Of a DNA stretch of 64,000 bases, positions 23,347 through 32,781 are shown in pieces. The notes below the pieces were generated by a model. That model saw only the letters and a list, made by a program, of their open reading frames with translations, was not told the DNA's origin and searched no databases. The translations under genes and the position numbers were made by a program. Numbering within the stretch: position 1 is the first letter of the stretch; each line of letters starts with the position of its first letter. The DNA comes from Henricia sp. BOLD:AAB3569 (Eukaryota > Echinodermata > Asteroidea > Spinulosida > Echinasteridae). Location of the stretch: NCBI GenBank assembly GCA_037783545.1, contig JBBELK010001231.1:248001-312000 (forward strand), given 5' to 3'.

Positions 23347-24020
23347 CTAGTGGGCCACCGGAAATGGCTGGCTGGGTTGTTTCTCCTTGTGTATCTGACA
23401 CTCCAGAAACGCCTCCATCTCGGTCGCTTGGGTAACTGCCTCAGTCAAGGTTGTTGCCTTCCTTGAAAACACATGGTATTGCAATCGCTCATTGCCAAGT
23501 GCACTGCGGAAAGCCTCCAATACCAAGTCCTCCTGAGCCCGCGTGGGCAATGTCGGGTAACACTTGGTGACCAATCGTCGGATAGAATGTCCAAGGGCAC
23601 TGATTGACTCGTCGCGACCTCTAGTGCGCGTTGACAGTTGAACCCGGTGCAACATAATTTTGGCAGAGACCCCAAATCGTTGTTTGAAATAATCCAGGAC
23701 GGTGGAATACTCCTTCCGCGCTTATGGTGCCATGTCAGCCAGGGCCTCTAGCGCTGAGCCCTTCAGACGTGAAGCAAGGAATATATCGTCCCGTGAAGAA
23801 ACTCCGTCAAACCTGTCCGGGAGCATCACCGGTCTCCGACTGCCCCATGGAGCCCCATGTTCGCCAGTTTGAATTTCCGGTGATGGGTGGTAACTAACTC
23901 CGACAAGATGCGGTCCCACATAGTTATTTGCATGTGCAAAATGTACCTTCCCATTGTCTGGCTTAGAATCATGTTTTGGATACGTGGTCCGGGGCTGCTC
24001 CGACCGTTCCGTCCGGTAAT
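23347..24020 (-). pseudogene. Ty3/gypsy-like gag fragment with one in-frame stop
   Basis: Two minus-strand frames in the same register (24,072-23,722 and 23,655-23,347) are separated by a single TAA at 23,722-23,724. Before it are PDRFDGVSSRDDIFLASRLK and GSALEALADM; after it are a YFKQRFG segment, RDESISALGHSIRRLV and LVLEAFRSALGNERLQYHV. This order matches the capsid region of Ty3/gypsy-type gag. The 5' side is interrupted by the Tc1-like insertion at 24,024 and the 3' side runs into a minisatellite. It is a broken copy, probably of the element whose LTR is at 18,819. Confidence 0.75.
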
Positions 24021-24248
24021 ATACACTACTCAAAAGAATTAAAGGAACAAGAGAACATAATGTTTTTGTCATGGGCTACCGTTAGAACAAGAGGCATTAA
24101 AGTTATGTGAAAATCATTCAGGTGTTGTCAATTGATTCTCAAACAATACTCAACAATGTATGGCGAAATTTATTGATGTGGTTAACATGACTAAAACATG
24201 AATGAACATGAATGAACAAAAATATGGACATAATCATCTGGCAGGTTA

Positions 24249-25421
24249 TGCACCTATCAATTGTATGACGCACCCTCGGACCCCCGGGAAAGGTGCGTCA
24301 TGTCCCGGAATGTCCAGTCACAGTTTGACGAAGGTATTGCGTCAAAGTACACATTGGTCCGTCACGATTACCATGACTAGTGCGTCAAGGTACGTCAATG
24401 GTGCGTCAGTACAGTGTCGACGTGTCCATCGGTTTTTCACAGCGCCCGATCAAACGAAACCACGACGGCACGGCGTTCAAAAAGTCCCGTTAAAAATATT
24501 GAAGCCCCCTAATGTACACCACAGAGTGAAATGGAATTTAACAGATTTGAAACATCATTTTAGTTCCCCATTGCATGTGCATGTACTTTCTAAAAATGGA
24601 TGAAAAACAGGAGTAAAAACGAAACACGTCAAAAATACTGCTGTGTGGAGTAATACCATTTTGGAAGGAGGGGTGACCGTACTGTTTCTGAGGTACATCT
24701 GTTTAATGTCTTTATTGTTTTGTTTCATATACAATGTACTGGCGGGAAATAAATTCGAATAAATGTTAGTGTCCCATTTATTCGCGGTTTATTTGCATTT
24801 ATACTCATTTTATTGGGGTACTAAAAAATAAACTCCTGCGCAATCAATGTAACTACCCCTTACTTAATGGTATCTTCTGAAAGCAAGATGGTCGCCAAGC
24901 GCGCTGGTTTACACTAGTTTTGTGTATACTCGTCTATGGAAAGCCGGTTGTTGACTGGTTTCAGTACTTTTGTGCACACGTCTATGGAAAGCTGGGTACC
25001 TGTTGTTGGCCAACGTGCATGCCAGAGATGTTTTCGCGCCGGCTGCATGCGTTCGTGATCGATCGTATGCGTACACTACATACGCCCGTCGTCCGGACGG
25101 CTAGGCTCCAGTTGGATTTTTAAACGGGAATCACCATCGCCAGCGGCGCCTTTGCCGGGCGTTCGCCTTCGATATTCATTTTCGCCGTGTACATTTTTTA
25201 CTTTTTATACATGTATGTCAGTCATATATGTCCGTCAAGGTGCGTCGTTTTCCAAAGATGGTGCGTCAAAATTTGGTACTTTGAAGCGTCATTTCACAAG
25301 AATGGTCCGTCACAAAAAGTGACCGAGGGTGCGTCATGTTACCCAAAAGGATGACGCTCCTGTGGACATTGACGCACCTTTCCCGGGGGTCCGAAGGTGC
25401 GTCATACAATTGATAGGTGCA
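24249..25421. mobile_element. TTA-flanked TIR element with GTGCGTCA motif clusters
   Basis: The ends TGCACCTATCAATTGTATGA and TCATACAATTGATAGGTGCA are perfect inverted copies; the inverted repeat continues through CGCACC and CCCGGG. It is flanked by TTA at 24,246-24,248 and 25,422-25,424. Subterminal zones on both sides contain many TGCGTCA or GGTCCGTCA motifs in both orientations. There is no transposase frame, so it is non-autonomous. The 3-bp TTA duplication suggests PIF/Harbinger mobilisation. It sits inside the Tc1-like element. Confidence 0.88.
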
Positions 25422-25484
25422 TTATCATGACTATCCGTACATTTTGTCCACGTTTTGGCAAAGTAAACGTTATTTAATCATTGT

Positions 25485-26343
25485 CTAGTAACTGGTATGA
25501 CCTCCACGTGCTTGTATGCACTCCTGACAGCGTCGAGGCATGCTTAAAATTAACTGTCTTATAGAGTCTTGAGGAATGTTCTCCCACTCTTCAACCAAGG
25601 CCTCTCTGAGTGTCTGTACAGAGTCTGGGGCATGTTCTCGACCTGCAACACGTCTGCCAAGCATGTCTGCCAAGGGTTTAGGTCAGGAAATCTTGCCGGC
25701 CAGGGCATCGTGCTGATTCCCTCATTCTCAAGAAAGTTCATGGACACTCGTGCAGTGTGTGCACGAGCGTTATCTTGCACTATGATGAAATTTTCACCTA
25801 CGGCAGCAGCATATGGCCTCACAACAGGTTCCAGTATCTCATCTCGATACCTCAAACCTGTTAGTGCACCACCAGCTACCACGACGAGGTCCGTACGCCC
25901 CTCCAGGCCGGGAGAACAGTACTGGTGCCCAATGGTCCATCTGCCAAAATTGATGGTTTCTAGCAAAGTCCAGCCGGGCTCTGCGGTGTACTACGGATAA
26001 AATGGGGCATGTGGCTAGTCGTCTGGCTCTCATACCATCTTCATGCAGACGATTCCTCAGTGACTGTTTGATTGGAAACACGGACATCAGTTGCCCTGTG
26101 GAAGCTTGTGGCTAAGGATCTTGCAGTAGATCGTCGATTTCGACGTGCCAGGATCCTCAAGTATCGGTCCTGGGGAGGGGTAGTCACACGTCTGCGACCT
26201 TGTCCTGGCCTCCTGGTGTACAGACCATCTTCCTGAAAACGTCTCCACAACCGGTTGATGACACTTACGGACACATCAAAATGTACAGCCACCGCACGCT
26301 GTGTATTGCCAAATTCAAGGAGCTGCATGGACAGCTCTAGCAA
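25485..26343 (-). pseudogene. Tc1-type transposase, frameshifted
   Basis: Consecutive minus-strand frames together cover a Tc1 transposase. At 26,343-26,041 is the paired-like HTH (FGNTQRAVAVHFDVSVSVIN, RLWRRFQEDG, basic GRRRVTTPP). At about 25,966-25,690 is the catalytic core with FIIVQDNARAHTARV, which holds the second catalytic Asp. At 25,673-25,485 is ADMLGRRV...IPQDSIRQLILSMPRRC ending RGGHTSY. At least two frameshifts separate these parts, and one falls at the PDLNP segment where the third catalytic residue should be. The element is not self-mobile. The HTH frame has no clear ATG at its first codon. Confidence 0.85.
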
Positions 26344-26706
26344 CCTCAGCTTCAGTTAACTGACGGCGAACACCAGTATATACTCAGTCCCAGCAGACAG
26401 ACAACAAACAACAGAATTGGAAGAACCTTCATTTTGTTGCAAGAAGTGATAACAACTAGTGATGACAAGTGTACCAATACCAACACCTTATACAGGGTAA
26501 AAGAACACGCCTGTGGACACCCCCGTGTCCACGTATTAGAAGACACGCATGATTTCACCAACATTGTTGAGTATTGTTTGAGAATCAATTGACAACACCT
26601 GAATGATTTTCACATAACTTTAATGCTCTTGTTCTAACGGTAGCCCATATAGACCATGACAAAAACATTATGTTCTCTTGTTCCTTTAATTCTTTTGAGT
26701 AGTGTA

Positions 26707-26867
26707 CATCCGCGGTGTGCTGGTGAACTCGGGGCGGTTCCAGGAAGGAACCTGCGCCCAAGTCACAAGCACCAGCTTCGCGTAAATGTTCCACGTGATC
26801 GCGGTGTTCTGGTCGGTACTGTACATCCACTATATGGCGTGTGGAACGTTGCAATATTCGATAATGC
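26707..26867. other. sequence that continues the DNA split by the Tc1-like element
   Basis: Short, GC-richer stretch contiguous with 24,021 before the TA insertion. The minus frame (PEHRDHVEHLREAG) is suggestive of retrotransposon coding but does not continue in frame across the insertion point, so I leave it unassigned. Confidence 0.35.
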
Positions 26868-27095
26868 ACAAATATATGTGCGATGTTAAATATATATGTG
26901 CGATGTTAAATATATATGTGCGATGTTTTTTCATATGTATGCGATGTTGAAAATATATGTGCAATAATTTGACATATATATGCAATGTTTTTTCATATGT
27001 ATGCGATGTTAAAAATATATGTGCAATAATTTGACATATATATGCAATGTTAAAAATATATGTGGGATATTTCGACATATATGTGGGATATTTCA
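26868..27095. repeat. ATATATGTGCGATGTT minisatellite
   Basis: Tandem variants of AATATATGTGCGATGTTAA, later ATATGCAATGTTTTTTCATA and ATATGTGCAATAATTTGAC, in units of about 25-50 bp. The minus-strand frame repeats HIYFNIAHI-type residues because of this. Confidence 0.88.
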
Positions 27096-27184
27096 ATGTG
27101 TGGGGTCGCGGTGTTCGTGATATGTGGGCGTGATCTTTCATAGATTGGTGTCCGATCCCTATAGATTGGTTCGCTTATTGCGAA

Positions 27185-27305
27185 AGTGTGGAATATGTGG
27201 ACGGGAACCAGTCTATTCTCCTGTGTGGAATATGTGGACGGGAACCAGTCTAGATCTGTCAATGTATTTGCGTAGACTGGTTCCCGCTCCACATATTCCA
27301 CATAC
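27185..27305. repeat. direct and inverted GGAATATGTGGACGGGAACC repeats
   Basis: GGAATATGTGGACGGGAACC then AGTCTA occurs at about 27,189 and 27,226, and again inverted at about 27,274-27,302 (TAGACTGGTTCCCGCTCCAC then ATATTCC). A similar GGAACCAGT motif occurs near 4,000 and 54,860. Confidence 0.7.
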
Positions 27306-27512
27306 AACGACTGAATATGAGGAGTGGATTTGCGTGCGTGATATTTGGCACAAATACAAAGAAAACCAGCCCCAATACTGCCCAATAGGCCTGTACCAAA
27401 AATAAATCAGCCTGGCAGATTAAATGACAGAAACTAAAGTGCAATATCACGCAGCAGTCTATCAAGCTTGCAAACTTCGGTTACGGATTTGACCAAGTAA
27501 CGTTGACGTAAT

Positions 27513-27955
27513 TAGTCACAAAAATTAATTGCGAAGTTGTATCCGCCTTCTAGCTTAGAGAAATTATGAAATAAGAAGGGGTCTTAAAATCGATTTATCC
27601 AGACAAGTACTAGTAGGCACTTTTTGTTACGATTTTTCAGCTGTAATATAAGAAATATTCACGTAGAATCATCATCAATCAGCTTTATCGTCATAGCAAT
27701 CGATTTAATTAGTCAAACAAATTAATTGCGAAGTTGTATCCAGTGCCGGAATCAAGCAGCCTTAATCTTTATATAGAGAAATTGGGAAATAAGAAGGGGT
27801 CTTAAAATGCGATTTATCTAGACAAGAAGGCACTTTTAATTTAGATTTTTCAACTGAAGCATAAGAACAACTCATATAGAATCACAATAAACCAGCTTTA
27901 TAGTCAAAGCCATCGATTTAATTAGTCAAACAAATTAATTGCGAAGTTGTATCCA
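27513..27955. repeat. about 215-bp tandem repeat, two units
   Basis: AATTGCGAAGTTGTATCC, GAAATAAGAAGGGGTCTTAA, ATCGATTTAATTAGTCAAAC recur in order at 27,520-27,730 and 27,727-27,945, with a third partial start at 27,937. AT-rich, non-coding. Confidence 0.8.
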
Positions 27956-28380
27956 GTGCGCGAAGCCGCCTTAGATATGTTTTGTGTACGCACATACGTC
28001 GCTTGAGGGCGCTCTTTGCACCTCCTTCAAAATGGCCGCGAAAATGTCGAAATGGCCTTACGAGCAAAAACAATGAACAACAAAGACACGTTTTGTGTCA
28101 AATTTGGAGATTCCATGGCCTGCTTTTTGGAACAAGAGATGTTCGCCTGCTCACGCCAAACTGAGGGGCGCCGAACTTAGCCAGTTGGCACGATCGATTT
28201 TGCTTGCATTAATAAATTTCGTCATGAATCTTTGTGAACAACCGGCGCATGGAGGGTCGGCGCCTGTGGCTGTGCAGCTTCGCCGCCGAGTGGCTATACG
28301 CCTATAGTTAGGTAATGTTATGCACCTTGTACTGATACTGTATACCTATCGGTAAGAGTTGAGAAGCTGACCCAGTTTAC
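27956..28380. other. no gene seen
   Basis: Unique sequence with short frames. No domain or splice-bounded exon recognised. Confidence 0.4.
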
Positions 28381-28383
28381 TTA

Positions 28384-29313
28384 GGCCATCGGAATGAAAG
28401 TCCTAGAATACCGTCCGGAAGATTTCAAAAACACATGCGGCTTTTTTTCATTATTCATTTTTCATTATTTTGAAAAACAGGTGCCCGAGGTGTACATAGA
28501 CAATGTATGTGCTGCCCCCATATAAGGAAAGCGTGCGAGTGAGACACGACTCGGATAAATCAGATCAACTCGCCAAATACCACGTTTTATTCTCGCCATA
28601 AATTCATATGAAAACCTCTTACGGTTTCTTTAGTATTCTTAAATTTACGATTTGGTTTCATTATTTTTCTTTCATATTGATCGTAAAGTGGACGAAATTC
28701 GGGAAATCGGGACTTTTCTTACGTTTTCGTATTCAAATCGTTTTCACGTCTGCCATCATTGCATGACAGGCAGACACCGATGAGACGTAATTTTTCATTG
28801 GCCAAAATTCGATGTCGCGATGGCAACAGCCAATCAGAGACGGAATACATACGTGTACAGAACGTCCGAAGATTGCCGAAGTGAGATCGGGGGTGCGTTC
28901 AATAGCACAATACATACGTACGCCGGTATGGGTATTTTCCTATACCTTCACCGTTGAAGGTATTGTCGGTATGCATACGTAAATTGCGCTATTGAACGTG
29001 CCCCGGGACTTGCAGTCTCGCGCGGCTACACCGAAACGTAAAAACACGAACAGTGGAATTGTGTGTCAGCACTTGGATCTCGCGCTCAAGACTATCGTCT
29101 GCCGTCTGATTTCGAAAAATTTGGTTGATTGGTCGGAATTTCTCGGTTTGGCGCCATATATATCGATTTCTTTCATGAACAAGTATTGAAAGTACGTTGA
29201 AGTTCAAATTTTTTTGAAATAATGAAATTTTTTGGAATAATGAAAAATTTCGGCGGCGGCCATTTGGTCATGCGGGCGGAGGACGGTATTCTATGACTTT
29301 CATTCCGATGACC
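28384..29313. mobile_element. 930-bp TIR element with TTA target duplication
   Basis: The left end GGCCATCGGAATGAAAGTCC and TAGAATACCGTCC is mirrored at the right (GGACGGTATTCTATGACTTT then CATTCCGATGACC). TTA flanks it at 28,381-28,383 and 29,314-29,316. GGCC-type ends with TTA duplications are the PIF/Harbinger pattern. AT-rich TTCATTATT segments lie just inside both TIRs. No transposase frame. Confidence 0.85.
28888..29004. mobile_element. nested hairpin MITE
   Basis: GGGGGTGCGTTCAATAGCAC and ATACATACGTA on the left mirror TACGTAAATTGCGCTATTG and AACGTGCCCC on the right, with GGTATTTTCC at the centre. It lies inside the 930-bp element. Confidence 0.75.
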
Positions 29314-29397
29314 TTATTAAGCATCGTTAAAAGGGTTAACCTGTGCAGATTTGATGGGAAAAAACAACATTTTGGGTGAGAATAGGGGTGGCGGCGA

Positions 29398-29757
29398 CGG
29401 GGTGGCGACAGCGGCAGCACTACAGCACGTACTCACCCAAACACACAACCACGAACGCACCCGGACGTACGTCGCGACACAGTGGTTGGCATGCAGCGCC
29501 CTCAATAGTAAAAAAAAAAAAGGCTCTTGAGGACGCTGTTCAACAAATGCATACTGTCATGGCCGTTATCGATGCGGGGTGGCGGGGACAGCGGCAGCAC
29601 TACAGCACGTACTCACCCAAACACACAACCACGAACGCACCCGGACGTACGTCGCGACACAGTGGTTGGCATGCAGCGCCCTCAATAGTAAAAAAAAAAA
29701 ACGGCTCTTGAGGACGCTGTTCAACAAATGCATACTGTCATGGCCGTTATCGATGCG
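29398..29757. repeat. 180-bp direct tandem repeat derived from the hAT-like element
   Basis: Two adjacent units (29,398-29,577 and 29,578-29,757) start GGGGTGGCGACAGCGGCAGC or GGGGTGGCGGGGACAGCGGC and end TGGCCGTTATCGATGC, each with a run of A near 29,510 and 29,692. The same sequence is the left half of the insertion at 33,816-34,319. Confidence 0.88.
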
Positions 29758-29804
29758 AATTTGGGTCGCCGATCCGATAGATTTGCGTGGTAAATGACCG
29801 ATAA

Positions 29805-30775
29805 TGACACCAGTGAGCTTTTAAATGTCTGATTTGGAATTTACGGTAAGATTTTACACATGGGTATTTGGCCTCTTGAGGGCGTGTAAGAATGGTCCAC
29901 ACGACGAAGGGGGTTAAAATGTTAAGAGGCTAAAAGTGTATATATGAGCATCTCTGCGCAATGAGCATCTTTTTTGATGGATACCGGCGCATTATAAATT
30001 TTCATTATTATTATTATTATTATAGAAAATGATAACGTCCCAATATAAACGTCCAAAACAACACTTTTAGCCTTCTAAAAGTATTACCGTTACATTGTTT
30101 TAAATTGTTATAAATAATATAAAGAAATTTATATTGATAAAATTCTCAGCCGTGTTTAATCTGGACTCCACTCGTTCGTTCCGTACCCCAAAGTGAAAGG
30201 GTATACCGTACCGACGGCTGTTATATTAAAATAAAAGTACATGTACAAACATCAAGGCAAACGTTGGTCTTGAGGATATTCTAAACTTGGTGTAGAGGGC
30301 GCTCTATAGGGGCAACGTGTAAAGCCATGATCTACATTTTCAGCTGAGGTGCTACGGTCAACAGAATTTATCTGCGTTGGCGGAACTATTTTCCTTTTGA
30401 CGCGGCTAGACAATGCTAGCATGGCTAGAGCATGAAGTCTGGGGTACCATGCTTGCTGAAAATTTTCGATTTTACTCATAATTTTGCTCCCTGTTATCCT
30501 TTTTTGATGTTTGAGTCATCATGGACAATGAACGACAAGGGTACAGAAGTCTTGAGATTACAAGGACCACCATGGTGAGCTTTTAAATGTCTGATTTGGA
30601 ATTTACGGTAAGATTTTACACATGGGTATTTGGCCTCTTGAGGGCGTGTAAGAATGGTCCACACGACGAAGGGGGTTAAAATGGGGGCTAAAAGTGTATA
30701 TATAGAAAATGATAACGTCCCAATATAAACGTCCAAAACAACACTTTTAGCCTTCTAAAAGTATAACGGTACAAT
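29805..30775. repeat. direct repeat of about 190 bp, two copies
   Basis: GTGAGCTTTTAAATGTCTGA, TTTGGCCTCTTGAGGGCGTG, CACACGACGAAGGGGGTTAA and AAAATGATAACGTCCCAATA occur at 29,815-30,080 and again at 30,572-30,770. Copy 1 has an extra insert of about 70 bp with an ATT microsatellite. Between the copies (30,080-30,570) I see no gene. Confidence 0.8.
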
Positions 30776-31570
30776 CTGGACGATTCCAAGATTTTGGGTA
30801 TCAGGCTATAAATAGTTTCATTATGTAATAATGTACGACTAACTAATTTTGACAAAATTAAAACCTCCCAGATATAGAAGTTTAAAAATCATACACCTCG
30901 GGCGACAGACAAAAGAGGAACATAGTTAGTCGCACGAATGTGGTCACGTGACGTCTGACTGTCACGTTCCTACATAATCATGATAATGCCGTATTCCACT
31001 CATGCTCGCGGGATAACTAATATTATCTTCAAGCAAAATTGACGCACTAATAACACGCGCACTCTGCAAGTACTACATGTACTCCGCGCATATGCGTAGG
31101 GACACAGTTATCTTGGAATACCATGGTGCATTTACCGGTACGCAGAGTGCAATATGAGAATCGGAAGAGTATTATGAAACATTATCACACTGTTGGTTGC
31201 CATGGATCCACCAATCAAAACGACGGATTCAAGTTTGCTTGAAGATATATTAAGTTATCAACATTTGAAGTTATACAGGGTGTATCAGAAAAAGTAGACA
31301 CTCATAAAATTGTAGATAAAATGAAAATTGTAGTGTTTTTAGAAAATTGGCTCACAAATATTGAAATATCGGTAGACATAGGTTTCGAGTTTTCATTAAC
31401 GTCGTCATCATGTTGGGAATTTCACACCTGGCTGAACAGGGGCTAGTTTTGTAAACAAAGCTAAAATTATCTTGCGCATAAAAATGGAAGATGCAAAACA
31501 GGATCAAGGAGCACGAGAGGTCAATTTGACATGTCCTTTTTTTGCTATCAGCTTATCGGAAAGTATAGCT
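30776..31570. other. no gene seen
   Basis: Unique sequence; short frames without domains. Confidence 0.4.
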
Positions 31571-31575
31571 TTACA

Positions 31576-32150
31576 GAAAGTGTGTACCTTGAAGGGGCAT
31601 CGGGGCCAACTCAGCAGGGCATGAGGCCATTGGCCTTGGAGCCTTGGTTAATGTCAAGGCCTGGGATAGGGTATGCTGGCCAAGTTGGCCTCAGAAAGTG
31701 TATATCTTGAAGGGGTATCGAGGCCAACTCAGCAGGGCATAAGGCCATTGGCTAGTTTGGTAGCCTTGGTTAATGTCAAAGCCTGGGATTGAACCCTTTC
31801 GAACACGTGCGAATATGCCATTTTGGGCGTCAAATAATGCTGAGTCATTGTGGAAGCAATGTGCGTGCGCGTTGTGTGTGTCTCTTGTGGGCGTAACGCG
31901 GTTTAGTTCACCAATGGGAGCCTCATCATAGCGCGTTACGCGCGCTATAGACACACACAACGCGCACGCACATTGCTTCCACATTGACGCAGCATTGTTT
32001 TACTCCCAAAATGACGTCATTGGCACGAGCTCAATAGGGCATGATGGCCAAGTTGGCTTCAGAAAGTGTATCTTGAAGGGGCATCGGGGCCAACTCAGCA
32101 GGGCATGAGGCCATTGGCCTTGGTGACTTTGGTTAATGTCAAAGCCTGGA
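31576..32150. repeat. about 117-bp repeat in three copies, one split by a MITE
   Basis: AGAAAGTGTATACCTTGAAG, GGGGCCAACTCAGCAGGGCA, GAGGCCATTGGCCTTGG and TTAATGTCAA recur at 31,576-31,692, 31,693-31,787 (continued at 32,036) and 32,060-32,155. The MITE at 31,788-32,037 interrupts the second copy, so the first provides its empty site. Confidence 0.82.
31788..32037. mobile_element. palindromic MITE, family A copy 3
   Basis: Same family as 15,782-16,032 and 16,043-16,295: TTGAACCCTTTCGAACACGT at the left, GACGTCATTGGCACGAGCTC then AA at the right, with the GCGCGTTACGCGCGC centre. The neighbouring empty site reads GCCTGGGATAGGG; the filled site reads GCCTGGGAT...TAGGG, consistent with TA targeting and loss of one A. 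Confidence 0.88.
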
Positions 32151-32202
32151 TTGGTTGCATTTCTGTCACAGTTGCTAATTTTTGTTCATTATGTATTCAC
32201 AG

Positions 32203-32291
32203 ATTGGAGATGGAGCCCACAGACTGTGGAGCTTCATATTACACACTACAAAAATGGACGTGTTGCCATGGATACTGAAAACACAGGAGAG
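32203..32291 (+). CDS. unidentified host gene, penultimate-side exon (candidate)
   Basis: 89-nt candidate exon with acceptor TGTATTCACAG and donor GAGAG|GTGAGT. It reads WRWSPQTVELHITHYKNGRV then AMDTENTGE. It enters in phase 2 and leaves in phase 0, which fits the start of the exon at 36,937 exactly. I do not recognise the family. Confidence comes only from splice-site quality, non-repetitive codon content and phase agreement. Upstream exons were not found; the tRNA-like satellite and its hAT-like insertion lie in the following intron. Confidence 0.45.
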
Positions 32292-32707
32292 GTGAGTTTT
32301 TGGCCATCATTCCAATTTTATTACAGTGGAATTTCGCTATAATGAACACCAAAAAGAACATTCAGCTACAGTGAACATCGCTCATGGCTCCCAATCATTT
32401 GTTCGCGTCAAACGCCACCAAAACAAACACTTGTATGGTTCAGATACGATGCCCATTTATGGTGACTTTCCGCTTATAGGCATGCATGGGTACGGTAGGG
32501 CTTCCTCAAAGATGATATAGCAGCAAAAGTGCAAGATAGCCCACCCATGCGAAATCAATTCAATAAAGTGAAGTATGTAAAGGCGCCATTTTAGTAATAA
32601 GCAAACTAGACGCGCCTTGTGTCTGTTTGACGTGCCTCTCGTAGTGTAATCTGTGTCGCGGCGAATAGTTACAGCGGCATCCACACTTGGGATGAGAGAA
32701 AAGTCGT

Positions 32708-32781
32708 AAGGGCTTTATCGGGATTCCAACCTGACACCTGTGACTCACTGGGCAGAAGCTCTACCATCTGAGCTATAAGGC
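32708..32781 (-). tRNA. tRNA-like sequence at the head of the satellite
   Basis: The minus strand reads GCCTTATAGCTCAGATGGTA (acceptor strand plus A box) and, 25 nt on, CAGGTTGGAATCCCGATAAA then GC. The ends GCCTTAT/ATAAAGC pair at 6 of 7 positions and the B box is near consensus. This is the most tRNA-like unit of the neighbourhood and may be the source of the following array. The anticodon arm is not clear, so a tRNA pseudogene is more likely than a working gene. Confidence 0.45.

Larger units (their letters stand above)
24024..26704. mobile_element. Tc1-like transposon with nested insertion
   Basis: Long terminal inverted repeats of about 110 bp start CACTACTCAAAAGAATTAAA on the left and mirror TTTAATTCTTTTGAGTAGTG on the right, flanked by TA at 24,022-24,023 and 26,705-26,706. 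The second part of each TIR contains GTTGTCAATTGATTCTCAAA. Removing the 1,173-bp nested element leaves about 1.5 kb, a usual Tc1 size. It has split the sequence upstream of the gag fragment. Confidence 0.92.

Noticed and set aside
26585-26869. Reverse-transcriptase-like peptide next to the Tc1 insertion
   Set aside because: The PEHRDHVEHLREAG resemblance is short, lacks the YxDD motif, and does not continue in frame across the insertion.
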